DNA of 64,000 nt from assembly GCF_013404595.1 (NCBI RefSeq), contig NZ_JABVAX010000002.1, positions 124,001-188,000 on the forward strand, given 5' to 3'. This stretch comes from Jannaschia marina. GTDB lineage: Bacteria; Pseudomonadota; Alphaproteobacteria; Rhodobacterales; Rhodobacteraceae. The translations under genes were made by a program, and so were the position numbers. The notes under the pieces are model-generated. The model had not been told where the DNA came from. It did not search any database and saw only the letters and a list, made by a program, of their open reading frames with translations. Of the stretch, positions 53,880 through 62,388 are shown in pieces. Each line of letters opens with the position of its first letter. The stretch's first letter is position 1.

Positions 53880-53928
53880 CAAAGTCTTCGCCGAAGACTT
53901 TGCCGAAACTTTTCCGTGAAAAGTTTTC
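53880..53928. repeat. Tandem double-hairpin repeat, copy 2
   Basis: Hairpin 1: CAAAGTCTTCG / CGAAGACTTTG (11-bp arms, 53880-53902), the same arm sequence as copy 1 at 47532. Hairpin 2: AAACTTTTC / GAAAAGTTT (9-bp arms, 53906-53926). Both copies start after a GTG C context and lie in a gene 3' region. Confidence 0.85.
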
Positions 53929-53992
53929 GTCTGCGTTCGACGGACCTCCGCAGCGGGCTAGAACCGGACCATCCACGACCGGAGCCTGACAT

Positions 53993-54667
53993 ATGCGCAT
54001 CCTCGCCCTTCTGCCGCTGATCCTTGCCGCCTGCGTCCCCGCCGCTCCGCCGGGGGAGCGTTCGGTTCTTGCCATCGGAGACAGTGTCATGGCCTGGAAC
54101 GGACGGGCGGGGATTCCGGAGGCGGTGGCTGCCACGCTCGACCGTCCCGTGGTCGACGGCGCGCAGTCGGGAGCGCATCTGACCCATCCGCGCGCCGCGG
54201 CGCGGGCGCTCGGCTTCGACATCACGCAGCAGTTCGAGGGCGGTGGTTGGGACTGGGTGATCCTGACCGGGGGCGGCAACGACCTGCGCGGCCAGTGCAA
54301 GACCCCGGCGGAGGCCGGGATCCTCGCGGGGTTGATCGATGCGGATCTGACCGGGGATATCCCGACGCTGATCGCGCGGATCCGGGCGACGGGGGCGAAG
54401 GTCGGCTTCGTCGGCTACTACGACGGGGCCGATGCGGAGCCGACGGGATTTTCGCCCTGCCAGGGGGCGTTCGACACGATCAACGCCCGGATGACGCGGC
54501 TGGCCGCGCGCGACCGGGGCCTTCTGTTCTTCGACGCGGGCGATGTGATCGAGACCGCCGATACGGGGCTCTACGACCGTGACCTGATCCACCCGAGCCG
54601 TCGGGGGTCGGCGGTGATCGGCACGGCGCTCGCGCAGGCGATGCTGCGGTTCGAACAGGGGTCTTGA
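53993..54667 (+). CDS. SGNH/GDSL hydrolase-type lipoprotein
   Basis: 224 aa. Lipobox ILAAC (MRILALLPLILAAC, Cys14) anchors it in the envelope. SGNH blocks: AIGDSVM with nucleophile Ser (GDS), GGGNDLRG (block III), and DLIHPSRRG with the Asp-x-x-His pair (block V). Likely an esterase, possibly acting on acyl or acetyl groups of envelope polymers. The stop codon overlaps the -35 of the cueR promoter. Confidence 0.86.
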   Translation: MRILALLPLILAACVPAAPPGERSVLAIGDSVMAWNGRAGIPEAVAATLDRPVVDGAQSGAHLTHPRAAARALGFDITQQFEGGGWDWVILTGGGNDLRGQCKTPAEAGILAGLIDADLTGDIPTLIARIRATGAKVGFVGYYDGADAEPTGFSPCQGAFDTINARMTRLAARDRGLLFFDAGDVIETADTGLYDRDLIHPSRRGSAVIGTALAQAMLRFEQGS

Positions 54668-54694
54668 CCTTCCAGTGACTGGAAGCCCTATGTG
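54664..54694 (+). promoter_or_regulatory. CueR-type operator/promoter
   Basis: TTGACC (54664-54669), a dyad CCTTCCAGTGACTGGAAG (54668-54685) and TATGTG (54689-54694), with the 19-bp -35/-10 spacing specific to MerR-family promoters. The match to the CueR box is close. The -10 ends six bases before the cueR ATG. Confidence 0.8.
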
Positions 54695-54700
54695 CGGCGT

Positions 54701-55117
54701 ATGGAGCAACCGACGCTGAACATCGGAGAGGTCGCGGCACGCACCGGCGTGCCGGCGAAGACGATCCGCTACTACGAGGACGTGGGTCTGATCGCGCCGG
54801 GTCGCGGGGGCAACGGCTACCGCGCCTTCTCCGACCGGGATGTGCATGAGCTGACGTTTCTCGGTCGGGCGCGTGTGCTCGGCTTCGGCCTCGGGGAATG
54901 CCGGGCGCTTCTTGCGCTCTGGCGTGACGAGGGCCGGGCGAGCGCGGAGGTGCGCGCCATCGCCGAGGGCCATCTGGCCGAGATCGACGCGCGACTGGCC
55001 GACCTGCAGGCGATGCGCGCGACCCTCGCACGGCTGGTGACGGCCTGCGCCGGCAATGACCGCCCGGACTGCCCCATCCTGGAGACGCTCGGGACGACGA
55101 CGAAGGACGAGACATGA
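54701..55117 (+). CDS. cueR: Cu(I)-responsive MerR-family regulator CueR
   Basis: 138 aa. N-terminal winged HTH (NIGEVAARTGVPAKTIRYYEDVGLIAP), long dimer helix, and the copper-binding pair Cys116-x7-Cys124 (CAGNDRPDC), the CueR hallmark. It binds its own promoter (54664-54694). The promoter -10 sits so close that the transcript likely begins at the ATG, so the mRNA would be leaderless; a GTG at 54692 overlaps the -10 and is not a credible start. It overlaps the downstream glutaredoxin-MauE gene by four bases and so controls it. Confidence 0.92.
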   Translation: MEQPTLNIGEVAARTGVPAKTIRYYEDVGLIAPGRGGNGYRAFSDRDVHELTFLGRARVLGFGLGECRALLALWRDEGRASAEVRAIAEGHLAEIDARLADLQAMRATLARLVTACAGNDRPDCPILETLGTTTKDET

Positions 55118-55851
55118 CGAAGACGGCGACCTTGCACCGGATGGTGATGGAGAAGCACACCTGCCCGCACGGTCTGAAGGCGAAGGCGCTATTGGAGCGC
55201 CATGGCTATACCATCGACGATCGGCCCCTGACCACGCGGGCCGAGGTGGAGGCGCTGAAGGCCGAGTTGGGGGTGAAGACGACGCCGCAGATCGTGATCG
55301 ACGGCGAGCGGATCGGCGGGCACGACGACCTGCGCCGGCATCTGGGCCTTTCGGTGCGTGACCCAAAGGCGCTGACCTACCGGCCCGTCCTGACGATCTT
55401 CGCGGTGTCCTTCCTGATCGCCATGGCGATCAGCTGGCGCGTCGACGGGGTTATGCTGCAGGGGCAGGTCGTCCCGTGGTTCGTGGCGACGGCCATGTGC
55501 TTTCTGGGTGTGCAAAAGCTGCAGGACGTGGACCGGTTCGCGACCATGTTCCTGAATTACGACCTCTTGGCGAAACGGTGGATCCCCTACGGCCACGTCT
55601 ATCCCTACGTCGAGACCGGGGCGGGTGTTCTGATGCTCGCCGGATTGGCCCCCTGGCTGGCGGTCCCGGCGATGCTCTTCATCGGGACGGTGGGCGCGGT
55701 GTCGGTCTTCAAGGCGGTCTATATCGACCGGCGGGAGCTGAAATGTGCCTGTGTCGGGGGCGATTCCAACGTGCCGCTTGGCTTCGTGTCTCTGACCGAG
55801 AACCTCGCGATGATGGCGCTCGGGCTCTGGGGGCTTGCCGGGCTTCTGTGA
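55114..55851 (+). CDS. Glutaredoxin-MauE/DoxX-type fusion membrane protein
   Basis: 245 aa. N-terminal ~80 residues are glutaredoxin-like (MEKHTCPHGLKAKALLERHGY, then KTTPQIVIDGERIGG), with a CPHG site that has only one Cys. The remainder has about four membrane helices of the MauE/DoxX kind, with a CAC motif (RRELKCACVGGDSNVPLG) that could take part in thiol exchange. Since cueR precedes it with a four-base overlap, it should be induced by copper. A role in periplasmic thiol or copper handling is inferred; no copA or cueO is nearby. Confidence 0.78.
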   Translation: MTKTATLHRMVMEKHTCPHGLKAKALLERHGYTIDDRPLTTRAEVEALKAELGVKTTPQIVIDGERIGGHDDLRRHLGLSVRDPKALTYRPVLTIFAVSFLIAMAISWRVDGVMLQGQVVPWFVATAMCFLGVQKLQDVDRFATMFLNYDLLAKRWIPYGHVYPYVETGAGVLMLAGLAPWLAVPAMLFIGTVGAVSVFKAVYIDRRELKCACVGGDSNVPLGFVSLTENLAMMALGLWGLAGLL

Positions 55852-55908
55852 CGGTTGCGCGCGGGGGCCGTGCGGGCTATCCCGCCTCCGTTCTCAAGGG
55901 GGCCTGAC

Positions 55909-56973
55909 ATGGACGATCTTCGCGACAAGTACCTGGGCCGGATTGCCGAAGCGGGCGACGAGGCCGCGCTCGAGGCCGTGCGGCTGGCGGCGGTCGGCAA
56001 GAAGGGCGAGGTCGCGCTGAAGATGCGCGAGCTGGGGAAGATGACCCCCGACGAGCGCCAGCAGGTCGGCCCGGCGCTCAATGCGCTGAAGGACGAGATC
56101 AACTCGGCCATCGCGGCGCGGAAGGCCGGGCTCGAGGACGCGGCGCTCGACGCGCGATTGCGCGAGGAGTGGCTCGACGTGACGCTGCCCACGCGGGCCC
56201 GGCGGCAGGGGACGATCCATCCCGTCAGTCAGGTGACCGAGGAGGTCACGGCGATCTTCGCCGATCTTGGCTTCGCGGTGGCCGAGGGGCCGCAGATCGA
56301 GACCGACTGGTACAATTTCGACGCGCTCAACATTCCCGGCCACCACCCGGCGCGGGCCGAGATGGACACGTTCTACATGGCGCGGCAGGACGGCGATAAC
56401 CGGCCGCCGCATGTGCTGCGCACCCATACGAGCCCGGTGCAGATCCGCTCGATGGAGGCGACGGGCGCGCCGACGCGCATTATCTGTCCGGGGCGTGTCT
56501 ACCGCGCCGACTACGACCAGACGCATACGCCGATGTTCCATCAGGTCGAGGGGCTCGCGATCGACCGGGACATCTCCATGGCGAACCTCAAGTGGGTGCT
56601 GGAGGAGTTCTGCCGCGCCTTCTTCGAGATCGACGGGATCGAGCTGCGGTTCCGTGCCTCGCATTTCCCCTTCACCGAACCCTCGGCCGAGGTCGACATC
56701 CGCTGCTCCTGGGAGGGCGGGACGCTGAAGCTCGGGGAAGGCGACGATTGGCTCGAGATCCTCGGGAGCGGGATGGTGCATCCGAAGGTCCTGCAGGCCG
56801 GCGGGGTCGACCCGGAGGTCTGGCAGGGCTTTGCCTTCGGCATGGGGATCGACCGGATCGCCATGCTGAAATACGGGATTCCGGATCTGCGCGCCTTCTT
56901 CGACAGCGATCTGCGCTGGCTTCGCCACTACGGGTTCGCGGCGTTGCAGGCACCGGCGCGCCACGCCGGTTAA
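55909..56973 (+). CDS. pheS: Phenylalanyl-tRNA synthetase subunit alpha
   Basis: 354 aa class II synthetase alpha subunit. N-terminal coiled-coil region, motif 1 and 2 area ([49 protein letters not shown]), motif 3 ([14 protein letters not shown]). Catalyses charging of tRNA-Phe with PheT. The start at 55909 gives the standard N terminus. pheT does not follow; the next gene is an MCP-like protein, so the pair is split. Confidence 0.95.
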   Translation: MDDLRDKYLGRIAEAGDEAALEAVRLAAVGKKGEVALKMRELGKMTPDERQQVGPALNALKDEINSAIAARKAGLEDAALDARLREEWLDVTLPTRARRQGTIHPVSQVTEEVTAIFADLGFAVAEGPQIETDWYNFDALNIPGHHPARAEMDTFYMARQDGDNRPPHVLRTHTSPVQIRSMEATGAPTRIICPGRVYRADYDQTHTPMFHQVEGLAIDRDISMANLKWVLEEFCRAFFEIDGIELRFRASHFPFTEPSAEVDIRCSWEGGTLKLGEGDDWLEILGSGMVHPKVLQAGGVDPEVWQGFAFGMGIDRIAMLKYGIPDLRAFFDSDLRWLRHYGFAALQAPARHAG

Positions 56974-57022
56974 GGAATTGGCAAGCCGGGACTGCTAAGC
57001 CCTCGGGCGTGTCCGAGAGGAG

Positions 57023-57736
57023 ATGCCAGTGACCCCGGCCCCACCCGATGCCAAGGCCAGGCCCGGCCTGCCGCGCCCGGATGTGCAGAGCCGCTTGCCG
57101 ATCGCCAGGATCAGCGAGGCGATCGGCCCTTGCCGGTGGTTCGCGCTCGGGGCGGGCATGATGGCCGTCATCGCGGCCACCAGCGAGGATGAAGACGAAC
57201 ACGCCGCTGCTTTTGCAGAGTTTCTGGACTATCGCGCCCGGTACATGGAGGCGCTGGCCGACCGCGCCGGGATCGGCCAGTTCCTCGGCGGTCTGCCGGA
57301 GATCCAGGGACACCGAAAAACGGTCCACGGCTTCAACAAGACGCTCGCTGCGATGTCGGAAGACGAGATCCCGTCGCGCGGCGATGCGCTGGAGCTTGCC
57401 CGGTCCGCGCGGCACGACGTTCTGCCGGCGTTCGATGCGATCCTCGATGTCCTCTCTGGACTGCAGGAGACCCAGCGGCAGGACGATCTGCGCCAGATGG
57501 CCGAGAAGGCGGCGATGGTCGACGGCATCCTGCGCGAAATGGGGCGCATCGGGCGGATGATCGGGCTTATCTCGATCAACGCATCGGTCGAGGCTGCGCG
57601 GGCCGGGGGCGACTCGGGCCGTTCGTTTCAGGTCATCGCGGAGGAGGTGCGCAATCTGGCGCGGCAGTCGTCGGAACTGCTCGAACGGGTGAAGTCCCGA
57701 CTGGCGGAGGATGCCACGCCACGCCCGCCGACGTAG
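57023..57736 (+). CDS. Soluble methyl-accepting-chemotaxis-like protein
   Basis: 237 aa. A helical N-terminal part (RISEAIGPCRWFALGAGMMAVI and the following stretch) leads to a signalling tip that resembles the MCP hairpin: IGLISINASVEAARAGGDSGRSFQVIAEEVRNLARQSSELL when read through. It lacks membrane helices and the full-length coiled coil, so it is a short cytosolic form. The tip is degenerate compared with classical MCPs (Glu/Val changes), so coupling to CheA/CheW is uncertain. No che genes in the window. Found just after pheS where pheT is often expected. Confidence 0.72.
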   Translation: MPVTPAPPDAKARPGLPRPDVQSRLPIARISEAIGPCRWFALGAGMMAVIAATSEDEDEHAAAFAEFLDYRARYMEALADRAGIGQFLGGLPEIQGHRKTVHGFNKTLAAMSEDEIPSRGDALELARSARHDVLPAFDAILDVLSGLQETQRQDDLRQMAEKAAMVDGILREMGRIGRMIGLISINASVEAARAGGDSGRSFQVIAEEVRNLARQSSELLERVKSRLAEDATPRPPT

Positions 57737-57757
57737 GAGGGCGGGCTTAGACGTCAC

Positions 57758-58993
57758 TCAAAGATCGGCGTCGGCGGTCTGTTCGCGCAGGCGGCGCAGC
57801 AGGTCGGGGTCGATATAGCCGTCGGGGACGAGGCCTTGCGCATCCTGCCAGCGCTGGATCGCGTCGAGCGTGTCGGGGCCGATCTTCGCGTCGATCTTGA
57901 GCGGGTCGAACCCTGCGTCGCGCAGGCGCAGCTGCAGCTCGATCCGCTCGTCGTAGCTCAGGGCGCGGTCCTGTCGAGGCCAGCCGGAGCGGATCGGCGG
58001 CCCGCCGGCCAGACGGTCGGCCAGATGACCCACGCCGATCACGTAGGCGTCGGCGGTGTTATAGGTCTCGATCACGCGGAAATTCGGAAAGGTCAGGAAG
58101 GCCGCACCCTCGTGGCCGGCCGGCACGCGGATGGAGGCCGGGGGGCCCTCGGGCAGGGGCGCACCGCCGGGCGTCGCGACGCCGAGCGCGGCCCAGTCGG
58201 CGGGCGTCTTCTCGATGCGCTCGCCGGTCAGCCGGTAGTCGAAGCCCTCGGGCAGCGTGACCTCGAGCCCCCAGGGTTGACCGGTCGTCCAGCCGTTGGC
58301 CTTCAAGTAGGCGGCCGTCGAGGCCAGCGCGTCGCGGGGGTCGTCGCCCCAGAGATCGCGGCGGCCGTCGCCGGTGAAATCGACCGCGTGGTCGCGAAAG
58401 GACGTCGGCATGAACTGCGTGTGCCCCGATGCGCCGGCCCAGCTGCCGCGGAAGGCGGCGCGCGTGGTGTGGCCGTCCTGCAGGAGGCGCAGGGCCTCGA
58501 TCAACTGCTCCTCGAAGAAGGCCGCGCGCGGCGAGCCGGCGGCAAGCGTCGCAAGCGCGGAAAGCGTGGAGATGTTGCCGCGAAAGGCCCCGTAGCTGCT
58601 CTCGAGGCCCCAGATCGCGGCGACGACATGTCGGTCGACCCCGTGTTCGGCCTCGATCTCCGCCAGCGCATCCGCGTAGCGGTCGACTGCCGCGCGTCCG
58701 TTCGCAATGCGCAGGTCGCTGACGGCGGTGTCGAGGTAGTCCCAGATCGTCTTGGTGAACTCGCTCTGGTTGGCGTCGCGGCGCAGCACGTCGGGCAGCA
58801 TCTCTGCGTTCGCCAGCGCGGTGTCGAAGGTATCGGCCTCGATGCCTGCGGCCAGAGCGCGGGGGCGGAAGGACTCGAGCCACATCGGCAGATCGACGGG
58901 GGCCGCCACGGCGGGGCGCTGCACCGGCAGCGGGCTCGTTTCCTGCGCGGTGGCGGGCAGGGCGAGGGCGAGGAGGGAGGCGAGAGTGCGCAT
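57758..58993 (-). CDS. MltB-family lytic murein transglycosylase
   Basis: 411 aa. Signal peptide MRTLASLLALALPATAQ. Catalytic Glu131 in WGLESSYG; the domain continues with GSWAGASGHTQFMPTSF, a hallmark of MltB. The C-terminal ~55 residues (LQLRLRDAGFDPLKIDAKIGPDTLDAIQRWQ) form a peptidoglycan-binding domain. Cleaves the glycan strand of peptidoglycan with anhydromuropeptide release. Periplasmic, not a lipoprotein. A palindromic repeat lies 58 bp upstream. Confidence 0.92.
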   Translation of the reverse strand: MRTLASLLALALPATAQETSPLPVQRPAVAAPVDLPMWLESFRPRALAAGIEADTFDTALANAEMLPDVLRRDANQSEFTKTIWDYLDTAVSDLRIANGRAAVDRYADALAEIEAEHGVDRHVVAAIWGLESSYGAFRGNISTLSALATLAAGSPRAAFFEEQLIEALRLLQDGHTTRAAFRGSWAGASGHTQFMPTSFRDHAVDFTGDGRRDLWGDDPRDALASTAAYLKANGWTTGQPWGLEVTLPEGFDYRLTGERIEKTPADWAALGVATPGGAPLPEGPPASIRVPAGHEGAAFLTFPNFRVIETYNTADAYVIGVGHLADRLAGGPPIRSGWPRQDRALSYDERIELQLRLRDAGFDPLKIDAKIGPDTLDAIQRWQDAQGLVPDGYIDPDLLRRLREQTADADL

Positions 58994-59050
58994 GGGCGGA
59001 AGGTAGAACGCCGCCGCGGCGGGAGCCAGCGTGTTTCGGAGAGGGCCGAG

Positions 59051-59073
59051 ATCCTCGGGTCAAGCCCGAGGAT
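59051..59073. repeat. Palindromic repeat, copy 2 (ATCCTCGGG-TCAAG-CCCGAGGAT)
   Basis: Perfect 9-bp arms around TCAAG, the reverse-complement loop of the 46333 copy. It lies between the divergent MltB and rnr ends, in the gap 58994-59098. Confidence 0.75.
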
Positions 59074-59098
59074 GACGGTTCTCGGTGCGGCGTGTGCC

Positions 59099-61330
59099 TT
59101 ATCGTCGGCGGGGGGCCTTGCGGAGCTTGCGCTTCTTGCCGCCCTTTCGGCCGCCGCGGTTCGGCGTCGCGCGGGTGATCCGGCGCGGCTCGCCCTCGAT
59201 CCCGAGCAGCTCGAGCACGAGACCGCCGGTCACCGGCACCGCCTCGGCCAGTCGCACCGTCACGCGCTGTCCGAGGCCGATCCGCGTGCCGGTCTCGGTG
59301 CCCGTCAGAAGCTGCGCGTCGCGGTCGTAGCGGAAGTATTCGCCCCCGAGCGACCGCACCGGAATGAGCCCGTCCGCCCCGGTCTCGTCGAGCTGCACGA
59401 AGGCGCCAAAGCTCTGCACACCCGAAATGCGACCCTCGAACTCTGCCCCGATCTTCTCCGACAGGAAGGCGGCGAGGTAGCGGTCGTTGGTGTCGCGCTC
59501 GGCCACCATGGAGCGGCGCTCGGCTTCCGAGATCTGCTTGGCGGTCGCGTCGAGCGTCTCGATGTCGGCCTCCGAAAGCCCGTCGTCGCCCCAGCCGTGG
59601 GCGGTGATGAGCGCGCGATGGACGATGAGGTCGGCGTAGCGCCGGATCGGCGAGGTGAAATGCGCATAGGCGCGCAGCGACAGGCCGAAGTGACCGAGGT
59701 TCTCCGGTGCGTAGTAGGCCTGCGTCATGGCGCGCAGGGTCGACATGGAGATTAGCTCCGACAGTTCGGTGTCGGCGGCGGCACGCAAGAGCTGGTTGAG
59801 GGCCGAGGTGCGCAGGACCTGGCCCTTGGGCATCGAGAAGCCGCTGGCTTTCGCCGTCTCGCGCAGGGCCTCGATCTTGTCCTCGCCCGGCTCCTCGTGG
59901 ATGCGGAAGAGGAGCGGCGTGCGCCTGCGCAGAAGCTCCTCGGCGGCGGCGACGTTGGCGAGGACCATGAACTCCTCGATCAGCCGGTGCGCGTCGAGCC
60001 TATCGCGGAAGGCGACGGAGGTGACGGTGCCGTCGTCGTCGAGGACGATCTTGCGCTCGGGCAGGTCGAGGTCGAGCGGCTCGCGGCGGGCCCGGGCCGC
60101 CCTGAGCGCCCCGTAGGCGGCATAGAGCGGCTTCAGTACGGTTTCGAGATGAGGCTCCGTCCGGGCGTTCGGGTTGCCGTCGATGGCGGCCTGGACTTCC
60201 TCGTAGTGGAGGGCGGCGGGTGACGTCATCAGGCCGCGATGGAAGCTGTGATCGCGCTTCGCGCCATCCGCGTCGATGACCATGCGCACGGCGATGCAGG
60301 CGCGCTCTACCCCTTCGTGCAGGGAGCAGAGATCGCCCGAGAGCGCATCGGGCAGCATCGGCACCACGCGGTCGGGGAAGTAGGTCGAGTTGCCGCGCTC
60401 CCGCGCTTCCCGGTCGAGGGCGGAGCCGGGCGTGACGTAGGCTGCGACATCGGCGATGGCGACCCAGAGGACGTGGCCGCCAGGGTTCGCGGGGTCGTCG
60501 TCGGGCGCGGCGTAGCAGGCATCGTCGTGGTCGCGGGCGTCCGACGGGTCGATGGTGATGAGCGGCAGGTGGCGCAGGTCTTCCCGGCCGTCGAGCGTGG
60601 GCGGGGCGGCGTTCTCGGCCTCCTCGATGCAGGCGTCGGGAAAGTCGTCGCGGATGCCGTGCTGGTGGATTGCGATGAGCGAGACGGACTTGGCCGCTCC
60701 GGGATCCCCCAGCCGGGTGACGATGCGGGCCTTCGGCAGGCCCATGCGCGCCTTCGGGCCCGTCTGCTCCGCCTCGACGAGCTCGCCGTCGCGCGCGCCC
60801 TCGGTGGCCCCGGCGGGCACCATCCATTCCTTCGTCACGCCCTTTTCGATCGGCACGACGCGGCCGCCCTCGGTGCCGGTGCGGAAGATGCCCAGCACCC
60901 GGCGCGGCCCGGTCGAGAGGCGACGGATCAGGCGGCCCTCGTGACTGTGATCCTCGCCCTTCACCTCGGTCAGGCGCATCAGCACGCGGTCGCCTACGGC
61001 CAGTGCCGGGTCGTCCTTGCCAGGGACATGCAGGATGCGCGGCTCGGGGGCGTCGCCCTGCCAGTCGTGGGGGGCGAGGAAGAGGTCGCCGTCGGCATCC
61101 GGGCCCGTCACCTTGAGCACGGCCACGGGCGGCAGGCGGTTCGGGTCGTCGTAGCTGCGCTTGCGCTTCGTCAGGTGGCCCTCGGCCTCCAACTCCTTCA
61201 GGAGACGCTTGAGGTCGATGCGCGCCGCGCCCTTGATGCCGAAGGCCTTGGCGATATCGCGCTTGGAGGTCAGGGCGGGGTTGTCGGCGATCCATTGCAG
61301 GATCTGCGGCTTGGTCGGAAGCTGGCTCAT
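59099..61330 (-). CDS. rnr: Ribonuclease R
   Basis: 743 aa. N-terminal HTH-like domain (KPQILQWIADNPALTSKRDIAKAFGI), cold-shock domains, the RNB catalytic domain (ITIDPSDARDHDDACYAAPDDD with the metal Asp residues), and a C-terminal S1 domain followed by a Lys/Arg-rich tail (GGRKGGKKRKLRKAPRRR). A 3'-5' exoribonuclease acting on structured RNA and trans-translated messages. Start at 61330 gives MSQLPTKPQIL; the open frame upstream is antisense shadow. RmuC begins 29 bp upstream in the same direction. Confidence 0.94.
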   Translation of the reverse strand: MSQLPTKPQILQWIADNPALTSKRDIAKAFGIKGAARIDLKRLLKELEAEGHLTKRKRSYDDPNRLPPVAVLKVTGPDADGDLFLAPHDWQGDAPEPRILHVPGKDDPALAVGDRVLMRLTEVKGEDHSHEGRLIRRLSTGPRRVLGIFRTGTEGGRVVPIEKGVTKEWMVPAGATEGARDGELVEAEQTGPKARMGLPKARIVTRLGDPGAAKSVSLIAIHQHGIRDDFPDACIEEAENAAPPTLDGREDLRHLPLITIDPSDARDHDDACYAAPDDDPANPGGHVLWVAIADVAAYVTPGSALDREARERGNSTYFPDRVVPMLPDALSGDLCSLHEGVERACIAVRMVIDADGAKRDHSFHRGLMTSPAALHYEEVQAAIDGNPNARTEPHLETVLKPLYAAYGALRAARARREPLDLDLPERKIVLDDDGTVTSVAFRDRLDAHRLIEEFMVLANVAAAEELLRRRTPLLFRIHEEPGEDKIEALRETAKASGFSMPKGQVLRTSALNQLLRAAADTELSELISMSTLRAMTQAYYAPENLGHFGLSLRAYAHFTSPIRRYADLIVHRALITAHGWGDDGLSEADIETLDATAKQISEAERRSMVAERDTNDRYLAAFLSEKIGAEFEGRISGVQSFGAFVQLDETGADGLIPVRSLGGEYFRYDRDAQLLTGTETGTRIGLGQRVTVRLAEAVPVTGGLVLELLGIEGEPRRITRATPNRGGRKGGKKRKLRKAPRRR

Positions 61331-61359
61331 GGCGGGGCAGCTAGCACGGGGCCGGCCCC

Positions 61360-62388
61360 TTATCCACGGCGGATGACCGGGGCGAGGCGGGGCTTCGGCG
61401 CCTCCTCCTCGAAGTCGAAGGTGTCGAGCCGCTCGGCGCGCTTGCCGGCGCGTTCGGCGGCGGTCGCGATGCCTTCGACGTCGCGGCGGGCCTGGTCGAA
61501 ATGGGTTTCGAGCTTCGCGGCGCGTTCGACCACCAGTTCCACGTCGCGCCCCAAGGCGGCGAGCGCGCGGCGGATGTCGCCCGCCTGTTCGCGCATCCGG
61601 TGGTCCTTCAGAATGGCGCGGAGCGTGTTGAGCGTCGCCATGCAGGTCGTGGGCGAAACGATCCAGACGCGGGCGGCGAAGCCCTCGCGCACGATCTCCC
61701 CGTGGTGGGCGTGCAGGTCGGCGTAGATGGCCTCGGAGGGCAGGAAGAGGCAGGCCCCCTCGGCGGTCTCGCCCGGCAGGATGTATTTCTCGGCGATGGC
61801 GCGGATGTGGGTGCGCACGCTCGCGCGGAAGGCGGTGACGCGGGCCTTGTCGTCCGGCTCCTCGCGCAGCGCCTCCCAGGCTTCGAGCGGGAACTTTGCG
61901 TCGATGACGAGCGGTCCCGGCGGGTCGGGCATGTGGACGAGGCAATCGGCGCGCCGCCCGTTCGACAGCTGTGCCTGCCAGGTGAAGGCGTCGGGGGGCA
62001 GGGCCTTCGCCAGGAGGTCGTGCAGTTGGATCTCGCCGAAGGCCCCGCGGGTCTGCTTGTTTTGCAGGATGTCCTGCAGCCCCAGCACGTCGCCCGAGAG
62101 CGCCTCGATCTTCTGTTGCGCGGCGTCGATGACCTGCAGGCGGTGCTGAAGCGCGCCGAGGGTCTCGGCGGTGCGCGTGGCGCTGTCCGACAGGCTCGCG
62201 CCCATCTGCGCCTCGGTCCGGCGTTGCGCCTCCGTCAGGGCCGAGAGGCCGCCCGCGAGATGCGCCTGCGTGTGCGTCAGGTCGCGCAGGCGCGTGAGCA
62301 TCACCAGGATCAGGCCAAGCAGCAGCACGATGCCCGCGCCGCCGATGAGGCCGCCCAGGGTCAGCGGATCGGACAGGTCGAGCGTCAT
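61360..62388 (-). CDS. rmuC: DNA recombination protein RmuC
   Basis: 342 aa. One N-terminal membrane helix (GGLIGGAGIVLLLGLILVML), a coiled-coil region, then the RmuC core (GAFGEIQLHDLLAKALPP ... VIDAKFPLEAWEAL ... PSEAIYADLHAHHGEIVREGF), the DUF/RmuC domain of a PD-(D/E)xK-type nuclease (Asp and Lys of VIDAKFPL). It limits inversions between short inverted repeats in E. coli. ATG overlaps the mutL stop by four bases, so the two are coupled. Confidence 0.92.
   Translation of the reverse strand: MTLDLSDPLTLGGLIGGAGIVLLLGLILVMLTRLRDLTHTQAHLAGGLSALTEAQRRTEAQMGASLSDSATRTAETLGALQHRLQVIDAAQQKIEALSGDVLGLQDILQNKQTRGAFGEIQLHDLLAKALPPDAFTWQAQLSNGRRADCLVHMPDPPGPLVIDAKFPLEAWEALREEPDDKARVTAFRASVRTHIRAIAEKYILPGETAEGACLFLPSEAIYADLHAHHGEIVREGFAARVWIVSPTTCMATLNTLRAILKDHRMREQAGDIRRALAALGRDVELVVERAAKLETHFDQARRDVEGIATAAERAGKRAERLDTFDFEEEAPKPRLAPVIRRG

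Noticed and set aside
54692-54700. cueR start at GTG 54692
   Set aside because: It overlaps the promoter -10 element, so the start would not be transcribed.
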